Part shown: positions 36,308 to 47,260 of the stretch, piece after piece
How positions within the stretch are numbered: the stretch's first letter is position 1
Layout: each line of letters starts with the position of its first letter
Source of the DNA: Ancistrus triradiatus
Taxonomy: Eukaryota; Chordata; Actinopteri; Siluriformes; Loricariidae
Assembly: GCA_025084515.1 (NCBI GenBank)
Contig: JAJAGP010000557.1
Span: 186,001 to 250,000 of the forward strand
Length of the DNA: 64,000 nucleotides
Reading direction: 5' to 3'
The notes under the pieces: model-generated
The model's input: only the letters and a program-made list of their open reading frames with translations
Database searches by the model: none
What the model was told of the DNA's origin: nothing
Translations under genes and position numbers: made by a program

Positions 36308-36629
36308 CTGCCACACACACGCACACAAGCTTGGTAAACATATGTTTACAGGGACTTTCCACTGACATAATGATTACTGTAACTTACTAATGCTATTCCT
36401 ACAAATAACCCGAACCATAATCTCAGTAACCAAAAGGAAAACTGTTGGCTTTTGGTGGAAAAAGTAGTTTTCCCATATGACACAGCAAATTGACTCCACA
36501 AAGTAAAGAGATTTCACATCTTTCTATCCTAGTGGAGATAAACTTGCTAACTCACACTGACAAACAAAGAGAGTTCATTTCATTGCCATTAGTAGTTACA
36601 TACATATGCACAAATGGAAGCACATTTAC

Positions 36630-36765
36630 CCATAGGCAGGGTGGTAGAAGTCAGAAGAGTGGGCGTGACCTTTACCAGCACCTCTGCAGCTGCCTGTTTA
36701 ACCTCTGCTGGCTGCTCCTCTCCACAGCACTGAGTCACTAGCGCCACCCAGCGGGCAGAATGATC
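36630..36765 (-). CDS. thada: thada, internal exon
   Basis: The exon has 136 bases: 45 codons and one extra base. It encodes DHSARWVALVTQCCGEEQPA followed by EVKQAAAEVLVKV, an amphipathic HEAT-like helix pair. The acceptor is TTGCAG and the donor GTAAAT. The leftover G combines with the first two bases of the exon at 36307 to make a glycine codon, so the two exons join in frame across a 322-bp intron. Confidence 0.85.
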
Positions 36766-36918
36766 CTGCAAGCATGTAATGCACAATCTGGAATGCAGCT
36801 TTGATACACTGTTCTTCATAGACTTATCACACTCTTAAAACTATCTAATGTGCCTCTGTTTGATCTTATTTATTGCACCACAGTGCCAGAAGCAATGGAT
36901 TCTATCCTTTGCCCCGTT

Positions 36919-36943
36919 AAAAAAAAAAAAAAAAAAAAAAAAA
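36919..36943. repeat. Poly(A) run
   Basis: 25 consecutive A residues in a thada intron. It could be the tail of a retroposed sequence, but no body was recognised next to it. Confidence 0.95.
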
Positions 36944-37196
36944 GAAATATCCTACAATAACGACCTTCATAATTAAAGAATTGTATTGTGGGTTGTGCTA
37001 CTATGTCAGATGACAAGCCTTTCCACACTGCCTCATAATTCATACACGTGTTTTTTAATGTCATTTATCTTTTAGAGAAAATGACTAAAATGCACAACTG
37101 TGGTGGAATCGTAAGTTCTGAAGAATGACAAGTGTTTCTTTTTGAAGAAGGCAGAGCCCTGACAAGTAATCACGGGTGAAAGGTAAATTGCAGCTA

Positions 37197-38807
37197 TAGT
37201 GGTGCTTGAAAGTTTGTGAACCCTTTAGAATTTGCTATATTTTCTGCGTGAATATGACCTAAAACATCAGCAGATTTTCACACAAGTCCTAAAAGTAGAT
37301 AAAGAGAACCCAGTTAAACAAATGAGACAAAAATATTATACTTGGTCATTTATTTATTGAGGGAAATGATCCAATATTACATATTAGTGAGTGGCAAAAG
37401 TATGTGAACCTCTGGGATTAGCAGTTAGTTTGAAGGTGAAATTAGAGTCAGGTGTTTTCAATCAATGGGATGACAATCAGGTGTGAGTGGGCACCCTGTT
37501 TTATTTAAAGAACAGGGATCTATCAAAGTCTGCTCTTCACAACATGTTTGTGGAAGTGTATCATGGCACGAACAAAGGAGATTTCTGAGGACCTCAGAAA
37601 AAAAGTTGTTGATGCTCATCAGGCTGGAAAAGGTTACAAAACCATCTCTGAAAAGTTTGGACTCCACCGATCCACAGTCAGATAGATTGAGCACAATGGA
37701 GGAAATTCAAGACCATTGTTACCCTCACCAGGAGTGGTTGACCAACAAAGATCACTCCAAGAGCAAGGGGTGTAATAGTTGGCGAGATCTCACAGGACCC
37801 CAGGGTAACTTCTAAGAAACTGAAGGCCTCTCTCACATTGGCTAAATATTAATGTTCATGACCTACCATCAGAAGAACACAGAACAACAATGGTGTGCAT
37901 GGCAGGGTTACAAGGAGAAAGCCACTGCTCTCCAAAAAGAACATTGCTGCTCGTCTGCAGTTTGCTAAAGACCACGTGGACAAGCCAGAAGGCTATTGGA
38001 GGAATGTTTTGTGGATGGATGAGACCAAACTAGAACTTTCCGGTTTAAATGAAAAGTATTATGTTTGGAGAAAGGAAAACATGGCATTCCAGGATATGAA
38101 CCTTATCCCATCTGTGAAACATGGTGGTGGTAGTATCATGGTTTGGGCCTGTTTTGCTGCACCTGGGCCAGGACGGCTTGCCATCATTGATGGAACAATG
38201 AATTCTGAATTATATCAGAGAATTCTAAAGGAAAATGTCAGGACATCTGTCCATGAACTAAATCTCAAAAGAAGGTGGGTCATGCAGCAAGACAACAACC
38301 CTAAGCCCACAAGTTGTTCTACCAAAGAATGGTTAAAGAGAAATAAAGTTAATGTTTTGAAATGGCCAAGTCAAGTCAAGTCCTGACCTTAATCCAATCT
38401 AAATGTTGTGGAAGGACCTGAAGTGAGCAGTTAATGTGAGGAAACCCACCAACATCCCAGAGTTGAAACTGTTCTGTACAGAGGAATGGGCTAAAATTCC
38501 TCCAAGCTGGTGTGCAGGACTGATCAACAGTTACAGGAAATGTTTAGCTGCAGTTATTGCTGCACAGGGGGTCACACCAGATACTGAAAGCAAAGGTTCA
38601 CATACTTTTGCCACTCACTAATATGTAATATTGGATCATTTTCCTCAATAAATAAATGTCCAAGTATAATATTTTTGTCTCATTTGTTTAACTGGGTTCT
38701 CTTTATCTACTTTTAGGACTTGTGTGAAAATCTGATGATGTTTTAGGTCATATTCATGCATAAATATAGAACATTCTAAAGGGTTCACAAACTTTCAAGC
38801 ATCACTG
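37197..38807 (+). mobile_element. Tc1-like transposon, family I copy B, dead
   Basis: The termini read (C/T)AGTGGTGCTTGAAAG and the inverted form, with flanking TA target duplications. The transposase start is ATG at 37563 (MARTKEISEDLRKKVVDA). A premature TAG stands where its relatives read glutamine, after GLHRSTVR. The DDE domain is readable at 37,895-38,386, including WMDETK and the QQDNNP motif. A short AAGTC-repeat expansion near 38,367 breaks the frame, and in the LNPIE(M)LW motif the catalytic Glu codon has become TAA. Copies of the same family are at 14051-15656 and 53886-55426. Confidence 0.92.
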
Positions 38808-38853
38808 TACATCTGAAGTGCTTTCATTTTGAAAAAGTTCTCACATTCTGGGT

Positions 38854-38854
<1 letters not shown>

Positions 38855-38910
<56 letters not shown>
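38855..38910. repeat. (CA)n microsatellite
   Basis: About 28 uninterrupted CA units, 48 bases beyond the end of the Tc1-like element at 37197-38807. Confidence 0.97.
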
Positions 38911-38912
<2 letters not shown>

Positions 38913-40077
38913 TTAGACACTGGGTCCATCATACGACATATAAGTGCTTCCCCTGTCGCCCCATAAAAAGGCTCTCAGAGGCTACTTTTGGGTAGTGTAC
39001 CTCTTGGTGACAGATTGCTGACTACTAGACAGGCCTCTACGATGCATTCATCGACCTCTTGCCCAGTTCAGAGACTTTGAGGGGGCGCATCATTAGACTT
39101 TGAGAAGCAGGATGGTCATTTTGACAACTTGTTTCCTAGCTGTTAGGAGGTGTTGGGAGCAGTGGTTGTGTGAGGGCAAGCACACATTTTGAACAGGCTC
39201 CCGACTCCCCGGACAGACCACCAGTAGAGAGGATTGTATGATGTGCTGACAAGAACGAGCAGTTCCCACATTTTTGTTGCCCACCATACAGACACAGGTG
39301 GCACCTTCGACAAGCTATAAGTGTGCAGGATCTAGAGGCTCAGCTGTAACTCTGTGCAAATGTGCCACAGGATAACATACGGAACCTGTATGCCCCCATG
39401 CCCCACTGTATCTCATTTTGGATCCAGGCTAGAAGTGACTTTGGAGTTTTCCCCCAAAAAACGAATCCTTTCGCTCTAACACTGTAATCACTTACATATA
39501 TCATCAATACATTTACATATTACATCATTACACACATCTAAAGTTTTATTTGATTCCACAAACTCCTTGATGAGATTTTTTTTTTTGCAAATGAGTGCAA
39601 ATCCTAGCATTTACCTTTTTCTATAGTAACAGATAATTAAGTATTTGTTAGTGAACATAAGTGTTTTGTTAACATTAACACAAGTTTTCTGGCACATAAA
39701 AAGAGAAGTGAACGTTGATGTATTGACCATTACAAGCTGCAACAATGTGCAGTGTTTTGTGTTTTTTAACATTAAAATACAGGTCTGTGCCACTTAACAT
39801 CTATCCAATCAATGTCCGTTCACTTTAATGGCCAAGTAAAAAGTAAAAAACACCAACAACAAAAACAAAAACGAATTTTACTCACATTCAAACCAGTAAC
39901 TTGATTCTTGCTTGACACAAGCTTTGCCTATGGTGTAATTCTATGAAGTAATAATGTTATAGTATATAGAATTAAGTAATACAATGATATAGCTCTACTT
40001 CCTCCGATTGCATCTTTCCCATATAACGGCTCTCTATTTCTTTCTCTCGCCCTCTCATTTCCTTGCGTCTTCCTTAC

Positions 40078-40150
40078 CAACAGCATCTTGCTGGCTAGGT
40101 GCACCACCATCCGTGAAGCCAATGAGAGGGCAGCGCAGTACAGCTCCTGG
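40078..40150 (-). CDS. thada: thada, internal exon
   Basis: One base completes a serine codon from the previous exon, followed by 24 codons reading QELYCAALSLASRMVVHLAS then KMLL. The acceptor is CTTTTAG and the donor GTAAGG. The exon ends in phase 0 and joins to DHSARW of the next exon. The pattern is a single amphipathic helix. Confidence 0.83.
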
Positions 40151-40610
40151 CTAAAAGACACACAGACACACACATACTTTAAATATTACAACAGGTCTTG
40201 CAATGCTTTCCTACAATGCAGCCTCTATTACATTAGGCCACACACTGATGTACATAAACAGCGGTACATTTATGGAAAGTGGTTAAAAAACACAGCCGTT
40301 CACCAGTTATGAATCAGTACTTGAGTATGGTTTCAAATTCAGTAGTACATGCACTTGGACTTGTCACTGTCTTGGATTCAGGTTCAGTCTTTTTTGAAAC
40401 ACACTGTATACAGTGGGGGAAATAAGTATTTGATACACTGCCGATTTTGCAGGTTTTCCCACCTACAAAGAATGTAGAGATGTGTATTTTTTTTTTTATC
40501 ATAAGTACAATTCAACTGTGAGAAAAAACAAAACAAAACAAAAAAAATCCAGAAAATCACATTGTATGATTTTAAGTAATTAATTTGCATTTTATTGCAT
40601 GAAATAAGTA

Positions 40611-40980
40611 CAGTGGGGCAAAAAAGTATTTAGTCAGCCACTGATTGTGCAAGTTCTTCTACTTAGAAAGATGAGTAGTCAAACAGATGCCATTAATACA
40701 GGTAACGAGTGGAGGACAGAAGAGCTTCCTAAAGAAGAAGTTACAGGCCTGTGAAAGCCAAAAATCTTGCTTGTTTGTGGGTGACCAAATACTTATATTC
40801 CACCATGATTTACAATTAAATTCTTTAAAAATCCTACAATGTGATTTCCTGGATTTTTTTTCTCATTTTGTCTCTCATAGTTGAAGCGTACCTATGATGA
40901 AAATTACAGACCTCTCTCATTTTTCTAAGTAGGAGAACTTGCACAAACAGTGGCTGACCAAATACTCTTTTGCCCCACTA
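40611..40980. mobile_element. MITE of Tc1-like family III nested in the family II element
   Basis: This 370-bp element has the ends CAGTGGGGCAAAAAAGTATT and the inverted TTTTGCCCCACT(A), flanked by TA on each side. Its termini match those of the long element at 47261-48843, so it is an internally deleted derivative. Removing it restores AATAAG-TA-TTTGATC, a clean Tc1-style TA target inside the host element. Confidence 0.92.
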
Positions 40981-41157
40981 TATTTGATCACCTACCAACC
41001 AGCAAGAATTCTGGCTCTCACAGATCTGTTAGTTTTTCTTTTAGAATCCCTCCTATTCCGCACTCATTACCTATATTAATTGCACCTGTTTGAACTCGTT
41101 ACCTGTATAAAAGCACCTGTCAACACAATCAGTCAATCACACTCCAACCTGTCCACC

Positions 41158-42170
41158 ATGGCCAAGACCAAAGAGCTGTCTAAGGACACCAGGGACAAAA
41201 TTGTAGACCTGCACAAGGCTGGGATGGGCTACAGGACGAAATGCAAGCAGCTTGGTGAGGCAAGAAATGTTGGCACAATTATTAGAACATGGAAGAAACA
41301 CAAGATGACTGTCAATCTTCTTCGGTCTGGGGTTCGGATCTCACCTCATGGGGTAAGGATAATTCTGAGAAAGGTCAGGAATCAGCCCAGAACTACACGG
41401 GAGGACGTGGTCAATGACCTGAAGGGAGCTGGGACCACAGTCTCAAAGAATACCGTTAGTAGCACAATATGCTGTCATGGATTAAAATCCTGCAGGGCAC
41501 GCAAGGTCCCCCTGCTCATGCCAGCACATGTCCAGGCCTGTTTGAAGTTCGCCAATGATCATCTGGATGATCCAGAGGAGGCATGGGTGAAGGTCATGTG
41601 GTCAGATGAGACCAAAATATAGAGCTTTTTGGTATCAACTCCACTCGTCGTGTTTGGAGGAAGAAGAAGGATGAGTACAACCCCAAGAACACCGTCCCAA
41701 CCATGAAGCATGGGTGTGGAAACATCATACTTTGGGGGTGCTTTTCTGCAAAGGGGACAGGACGACTGCACCGTATTGAAGGGATGATGGATGGGGTCAT
41801 GTATCGCGAGATTTTGGCCAACAACCTCTTTCCCTCAGTAAGAGCATTGAAGATGGGTCGTGGCTGGGTCTTCCAGCATGACAATGACCCGAAACATACA
41901 GCCAGGGCAACTAAGGAGTGGCTCCGTAAGAAGTATATCAAAGTCCTGGAGTGGCCTAGTCAGTCGCCAGACCTGAACCCATTAGAAAATCTTTGGAGGG
42001 AGTTGAAACTCAATGTTGCCCAGCGACAGCCCCAAAACTTGAAAGATCTGGAGAAGAACTGTATAGTGAAGTGGGCCAAAATCCCTGCTGCAGTGTAGAA
42101 CTTGGTGAAGAACTACAGGAAACGTCTGACCTCTGTAATTGCAAACAAAGGTTTTTGTACCAAATATTAA
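41158..42170 (+). pseudogene. DD34E Tc1-like transposase with two visible lesions
   Basis: The frame starts MAKTKELSKDTRDKIVDL and ends GFCTKY followed by TAA. Counting codons shows a 336-residue protein, a normal length for Tc1-like transposases, broken by only two changes. One is a two-base (AT) insertion near 41,617 just after WSDETK; the other is a TAG at 42096-42098, 23 codons before the true end. An N-terminal HTH region is followed by a catalytic domain with D150 (WSDE), D241 (QHDND) and E276 (NPLEN). The last two are separated by 34 residues, the DD34E signature. The fish family to which it belongs could not be named from sequence alone. Confidence 0.9.
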
Positions 42171-42554
42171 GTTCTGTTTTTCTGTTGTATCAAATACTTA
42201 TCTCATGCAATAAAATGCAAATTGATTATTTAAAAATCATCCAATGTGATTTTCTGGATTTATTTTAGATTCTGTCTCTCACAATGTCTCTCCATTCTTT
42301 GTAGGTGGGAAAACTTGCAAAATCAGCAGTGTATCAAATACTTATTTTCCCCACTGTACGTTTGTATATGCATTTTTTCATTATTCAGAATACACAGTGT
42401 TGTTCTGCCTTGTGACTGGTTGATCTTAGGTTGAGTCGCAAACTGCATGGCAGTGTACTATATAGTGTGTCAAAACACTGTCGTACAAAAGTGTGTGGTT
42501 TGAAACACAGCCAAGGGTGCTGACTGTTTGTTTATTTATTTAATCTTGCTCTCA

Positions 42555-42740
42555 GCATCAACGGCTATTTGTGACAGGAACAATGCTATGTCGACACTAG
42601 ACAGTCACGTTCACACACATTGACCAATATTCACCAATTTAGAGCGACCCAATTAACCTTTGGGATGTGGGAGAAAACCGGAGCACCTGGAGTAAACCGA
42701 CATGGACTAGAGGAGGTCATGCAAAATCCACAAAGGCAGA
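42555..42740 (-). repeat. SINE-like interspersed repeat, minus orientation
   Basis: The stretch has the recurrent pattern 'AATTAACCT...GGGATGTGGGAG' followed by 'GGAGCACC.GGAG' and 'CATGCAAAATCCACA'. The same pattern occurs at 1735-2035, 15950-16085, 53640-53850 and 63365-63570, and on the plus strand at 10441-10690 and 45735-45870. Confidence 0.55.
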
Positions 42741-43071
42741 GTCTTTTTTTAAACAATCAAAGGAAGCAGAAATGTTTTAAATATAACATTTAAGAACTCA
42801 ATTCGATCAGTGGTTCTTAAGTCAGGATACCTCAGGACTGACTGTCATCCATCAACAGTAGCCCACACACACTTCTAATTCATCCAATTTATTTAGAAAA
42901 CAAAAAGAATAGTGCAGTAACCTACCGTCATTTCATTCTACAACTTGAAACGAATAAAACCACAACAAGCACTAAAACTCATTCAAACATTCAGGATTAA
43001 AACTTTGACCCTTCAAAAGTAAACCAGATGATGCTGAATGAATTAGTTGTTGGTATTAGTATTATGTATTA

Positions 43072-43822
43072 GTGTTGTAGTCAAGACCACTAGAGCCGAG
43101 TCAAGACCAAAACCGGGGGTGAGACCGAGACCAGATTAAGATTTTTTTTTAAATACAAGAACAAAAATTGGAAAAAAATAAAAAAAATAAAAAATGTCAT
43201 TCACTTTAGATTCAGTATCATTCATCACACATGACATATCTCGATAACTGATGACATGCTATACGATAACTTTTGGAAGCAAATGATGGAGTTGCTATTT
43301 CACTTCTGTCAAACTTAGTCAGAAGCCACCACATAAAGTCAACTGAATATAGCCAACAGCATGTATTCTATCCATTTTTATTATTAAATGTGAAAACAAA
43401 ATTTAAGTCTTCCCTCAAACATAAACTATCCTACATTATACTAGCTAAGTAAAGTGAGCAGGTGAAAATGCACACTTGCAACCTTAACGTCAGACTATTC
43501 AAAATAAAATGTGTTCATTGACTGGATACTGGATGAGAAGAGCTGTAACTTGTTTTTCCCTGTTAGCTAATCTGAGTGCAGATTTTATTCAGGCATGCAG
43601 AGAAAGGACTGATTTATTCTGTTTAAATGGATTGTTGATATTCAATAACAACAGAAAAAGAGTTCAGTTAATAATTAACATTATCTCAAACAGACGCATT
43701 ACACTCGCCTGGTCTCGACAACATCATCAGCATCTACCTTACCCTGAGACCGACACCTAATGATGTTGAGACCGAGACCACTCGTCTATGGACTCGAGAC
43801 CAGACTCGAGTAGTACAGCGCT
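43072..43822. repeat. GAC-rich repeat flanking a 0.5-kb core
   Basis: Short GAGACC/GTCAAGACC units lie at 43,075-43,135 and again at 43,705-43,810, with unrelated AT-rich sequence between. A related stretch in the other orientation is at 46,370-46,480 (CTTGACTCGAACTCG). It looks like a non-autonomous element with low-complexity ends; the family is unknown. Confidence 0.4.
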
Positions 43823-43865
43823 TATATGTATACTAATTTAGCAGCTTTGCAATAAAACAATAGTA

Positions 43866-45668
43866 CAGTGCCTTGCAAAAGTATTCGGCCCCCTTGAACT
43901 TTTCAACCTTTCGCCACATTTCAGGCTTCAAACAAAGATATGAAATTGTATTTTTTGTGAAGAATCAACAACAAGTGGGACACAATCGTGAAGTGGAACG
44001 AAATTTATTGGATATTGTAAACTTTTTTAAAAATAAAAAACTGAAAAGTGGGGCATGCAAAATTATTCGGCCCCTTTACTTTCAGTGCAGCAAACTCACT
44101 CCAGAAGTTCAGTGAGGATCTCTGAATGATCCAATGTTGACCTAAATGACTGATGATGATAAATAGAATCCACCTGTGTGTAATCAAGTCTCCGTATAAA
44201 TGCACATGCTCTGTGATAGTCTCAGAGTTCTGTTTAAAGCGCAGAGAGCATCATTGCCACTGTCGCCCTAGGCTTGCTCAATTTGGGATTGGACGTAGTT
44301 ATTAGGAGATAATCTAAACTTGTAAAGTTGCTTTGAGACAATGCTCCATTGTAAAAAGCGCTATATAAATAAATCTGACTTGACTTGACTTGACTTTAAA
44401 GCGCAGAGAGAATCATGAAGACCAAGGAACACACCAGGCAGGTCCGAGATACTGTTGTGGAGAAGTTTAAAGCTGGATATAAACACGAAAAGATTTTCCA
44501 AGCTTTAAACATCTCAAGGAGCACTGTGCAAGCGATCATATTGAAATGGAAGGGAGTATCAGACCACTGCAAATCTACCAAGACCCCCCCCGGCTGTCCC
44601 TCTAAACTTTCAGCTCAAACAAGGAGAAGACTGACCAGAGATGCAGCCAAGATGCCCATGATCACTCTGGATAAACTGCAGAGATCTACAGCTGAGGTGG
44701 GAGACTCTGTCTCCCATAGACAACAACAATCAGTCGTACACTGCACAAATCTGGCCTTTATGGAAGAGTGGCAAGAAGAAAGCCATTTCTCAAAGAAATC
44801 CATAAAAAGTCTGGTTTAAAATTTTGCCACAAGCCACCTGGGAGACACCAAACATGTGGAAGAAGGTGCTCTGGGTCAGATGAAACCAAAATCAAACTTT
44901 TTGGCCACAATGCAAAACGTTATGTTTGGCGTAAAAAAGCAACACAGCTCATCACCCTGAACACACCATCCCCACTGTCAAACATGGTGGTGGCAGCATC
45001 ATGATGTGGGCCTGCTTTTCTTCAGCTGGGACAGGGAAGATGGTTAAAATTGATGGGAAGATGGATGGAGCCACATACAGGACCATTCTGGAAGAAAACC
45101 TGTTGGAGTCTGCAAAAGACCTGAGACTGGGACGGAGATTTATCTTCCAACAAGACAATGATCCAAAAACATAAAGCAAAATCTACAATGGAGTGGTTCA
45201 CAAATAAACGTATCCAGGTGTTAGAATGGCCAAGTCAAAGTCCAGACCTGAATCCAATCGAGGATCTGTGGAAAGAGCTGAAAACTGCTGTTCACAAATG
45301 CTCTCCATCCAACCTCACTGAGCTCCAGCTGTTTTGCAAGGAGGAATGGGCAAAAATGTCATTCACTCGATGTGCAAAACTGATAGAGACATACCCCAAG
45401 CGACTTGCAGCTGTAATCGCAGCAAAAGGTGGCGCTACAAAGTATTAACGCAAGGGGGTCGAATAATTTTGCACGCCCCACTTTTCAGTTTTTTATTTCT
45501 AAAAAAAAGTTTAAAATATCCAATAAATTTCGTTCCACTTCATGATTGTGTCCCACTTGTTGTTGATTCTTCCCAAAAAATTACAATTTCATATCTTTAT
45601 GTTTAAAGCCTGAAATGTGGCAAAAGTTTGAAAAGTTCAAGGAGGACGAATACTTTTGCAAGGCACTG
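43866..45668 (+). mobile_element. Tc1-like transposon, family IV, dead, with a nested LINE end
   Basis: The ends read CAGTGCCTTGCAAAAGTATT and the inverted TTTTGCAAGGCACTG, flanked by TA. The transposase starts at 44415 (MKTKEHTRQVRDTVVEKF). The HTH, the D (SDETKIKLFG), D (FQQDNDP) and E (LNPIEDLWKEL) motifs are all recognisable, ending GGATKY at 45448. At least three frame shifts separate 44415-44819, about 44,768-45,004 and 45,158-45,448. A 146-bp retroposed LINE end lies just before the start codon. Confidence 0.92.
44249..44394 (+). mobile_element. 5'-truncated LINE 3' end nested in Tc1-like element
   Basis: This is the 3' end of a non-LTR element, finishing with GCGCTATATAAATAAATC and (TGACT)n units. 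It is flanked by a perfect 16-bp target duplication, TTTAAAGCGCAGAGAG, at 44233-44248 and 44395-44410, which shows target-primed reverse transcription. A longer copy is at 2385-2616. Confidence 0.88.
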
Positions 45669-45734
45669 TATCTACAGCTTTTTCTTTTACTTTTTGAAAC
45701 AAAATGATAAAAAAACAAACCAAGCAGCATGGTT

Positions 45735-45870
45735 CAAGTCCTGGCTGCTGACTGTGTGGAGTTTACATGTTCTCCCAGTATCTATGTGGGTGCGTCAGAA
45801 GAGATGGCATCTCTCTGTGATAAACTGGCGCACTGACCATGTGTGGCTAAACTTCTGCACCATGCCTCCC
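45735..45870 (+). repeat. SINE-like interspersed repeat, plus orientation
   Basis: The sequence GTGTGGAGTTTACATGTTCTC and what follows match the complement of the repeat seen at 63365-63570. It is diverged. Confidence 0.45.
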
Positions 45871-46599
45871 TAAACCACACATTAATGACATTGTTAACAT
45901 GTTTATAAGATGACACATCGATCATTGACAGATTACGATGTTACAATTGTTTGCTAAAAGAATAAACAAAGTGCAACAACAATGCTAATCAAAATATGCC
46001 CGGATCTGCACAAACACAATTATACAAACTGTACTGTACAAAAGTCTCCTAAGCCACTATACTAAGCTGCATCAGTAAAAGTATAAAAGGTTTTGAAGAT
46101 GTCAGAACAAGGGAAGGATTCTCCAACAAGAAATAATGGACAAAGGGTCACATGACATGAATATTTCTTATCCAAGTCATTTCCAGGTGAACTACATTCA
46201 GATAAAAGAATTTGACAATACTAGTATGTTAAGTTTCTTTCATGTAATTCACTCATAAAAACTGTTAGTGTCTCACACGGTATAGCAGAATATAAAATAA
46301 TATCACATATTGCAAGAATACCTTTAGGTATCTTAGATATACATTCTGACAGAGACCAACTAATTTTTAGTTCAGACTTGAGTCTTGACTCGAACTCGCC
46401 TTCTTTTGGACTTAGACTCAGATTTGAGACCCTTTTGAGTCGGTCTTGACTCGGGCTCAGCTATTTGGGTCTGGGGGTTGTCTTTGGTCACGGCAAAGAT
46501 GGTCCTGACCACAGCCATAGATCAATTACACAGTGTTGGAACTGAATTGCACCAAGCAAATGTACAATTACACAACACCTCCAAAAGTAACTCAAAGGA

Positions 46600-46840
46600 C
46601 AAATGTGTCACAACACAGTTGTGCACACAACCCACTGAGACAGACACTTGTGCATACAAAGGGACAAACACAGAGACAGACAGACAGACACGCACAAACA
46701 TATGGACATGGTCACACACAGGGACACATATGCACACAGACACACACAGAGGGACAAGCACACACAACCCTAGTGACAGACAAACAAAGACAGTCACACA
46801 CAGAAAGAGACATGACACAGAGACACACACCCTCAATCTC
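46600..46840. repeat. CACAGA/GACA-type simple repeat region
   Basis: Irregular runs of ACACAGAGACA and GACAGACAGACA. The long open frames here are an effect of this low-complexity sequence. Confidence 0.8.
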
Positions 46841-47260
46841 TCTCTCAGCCAATATAATGTCACTGCTAAATCACAGGACAAGTGTGGTTATGGGAGAATA
46901 TTCTCCTAAACACTGCTTCATGTAACTGAGAACAGCAAGCCATCCAAACTGATTTCCCAACGCAGACCTTAGGGATGCAGACTGCCCGGGTGAAAGAGCA
47001 CTCGGCTTTTGTAATTCTACACTGCTGCTGTTTATTCAAAGAGGCCTGATACTGGAAGGTGCCTGTAATTCACACTGGAGGACGTTTCACACACCTACTG
47101 AAACACACACACGCATGTCGCCAGGTGCGTGACCCTGAGACACCCACATGCTTACGCACAAAACAGCATGTTCACACTCCCACAAATAAATACATGAATG
47201 GACCAAAACAGGCACCAAGCAGGCAGTCCTTTTCATGTACACTTCCAGAATAACACACAT

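Larger units (their letters stand above)
36766..40077 (-). other. thada intron between the 40.1-kb and 36.7-kb exons
   Basis: This 3.3-kb intron holds a poly(A) run, a full-length dead Tc1-like element (37197-38807) and a (CA)n run (38855-38910). I see nothing recognisable in 38,920-40,070. Confidence 0.7.
40411..42356 (+). mobile_element. Tc1-like transposon, family II, nearly intact, with a nested MITE
   Basis: The inverted termini read CAGTGGGGGAAATAAGTATT and its complement and are flanked by TA. After removing the 370-bp nested element (40611-40980), the host element is about 1.57 kb, a normal Tc1 length. The transposase is on the plus strand at 41158-42170 and is described separately. 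It sits inside a large thada intron in the orientation opposite to the gene. Confidence 0.93.

Noticed and set aside
46478..46925. Overlapping 119-143 codon frames in three readings
   Set aside because: They run across CACAGA/GACA simple repeats and are low-complexity artefacts.
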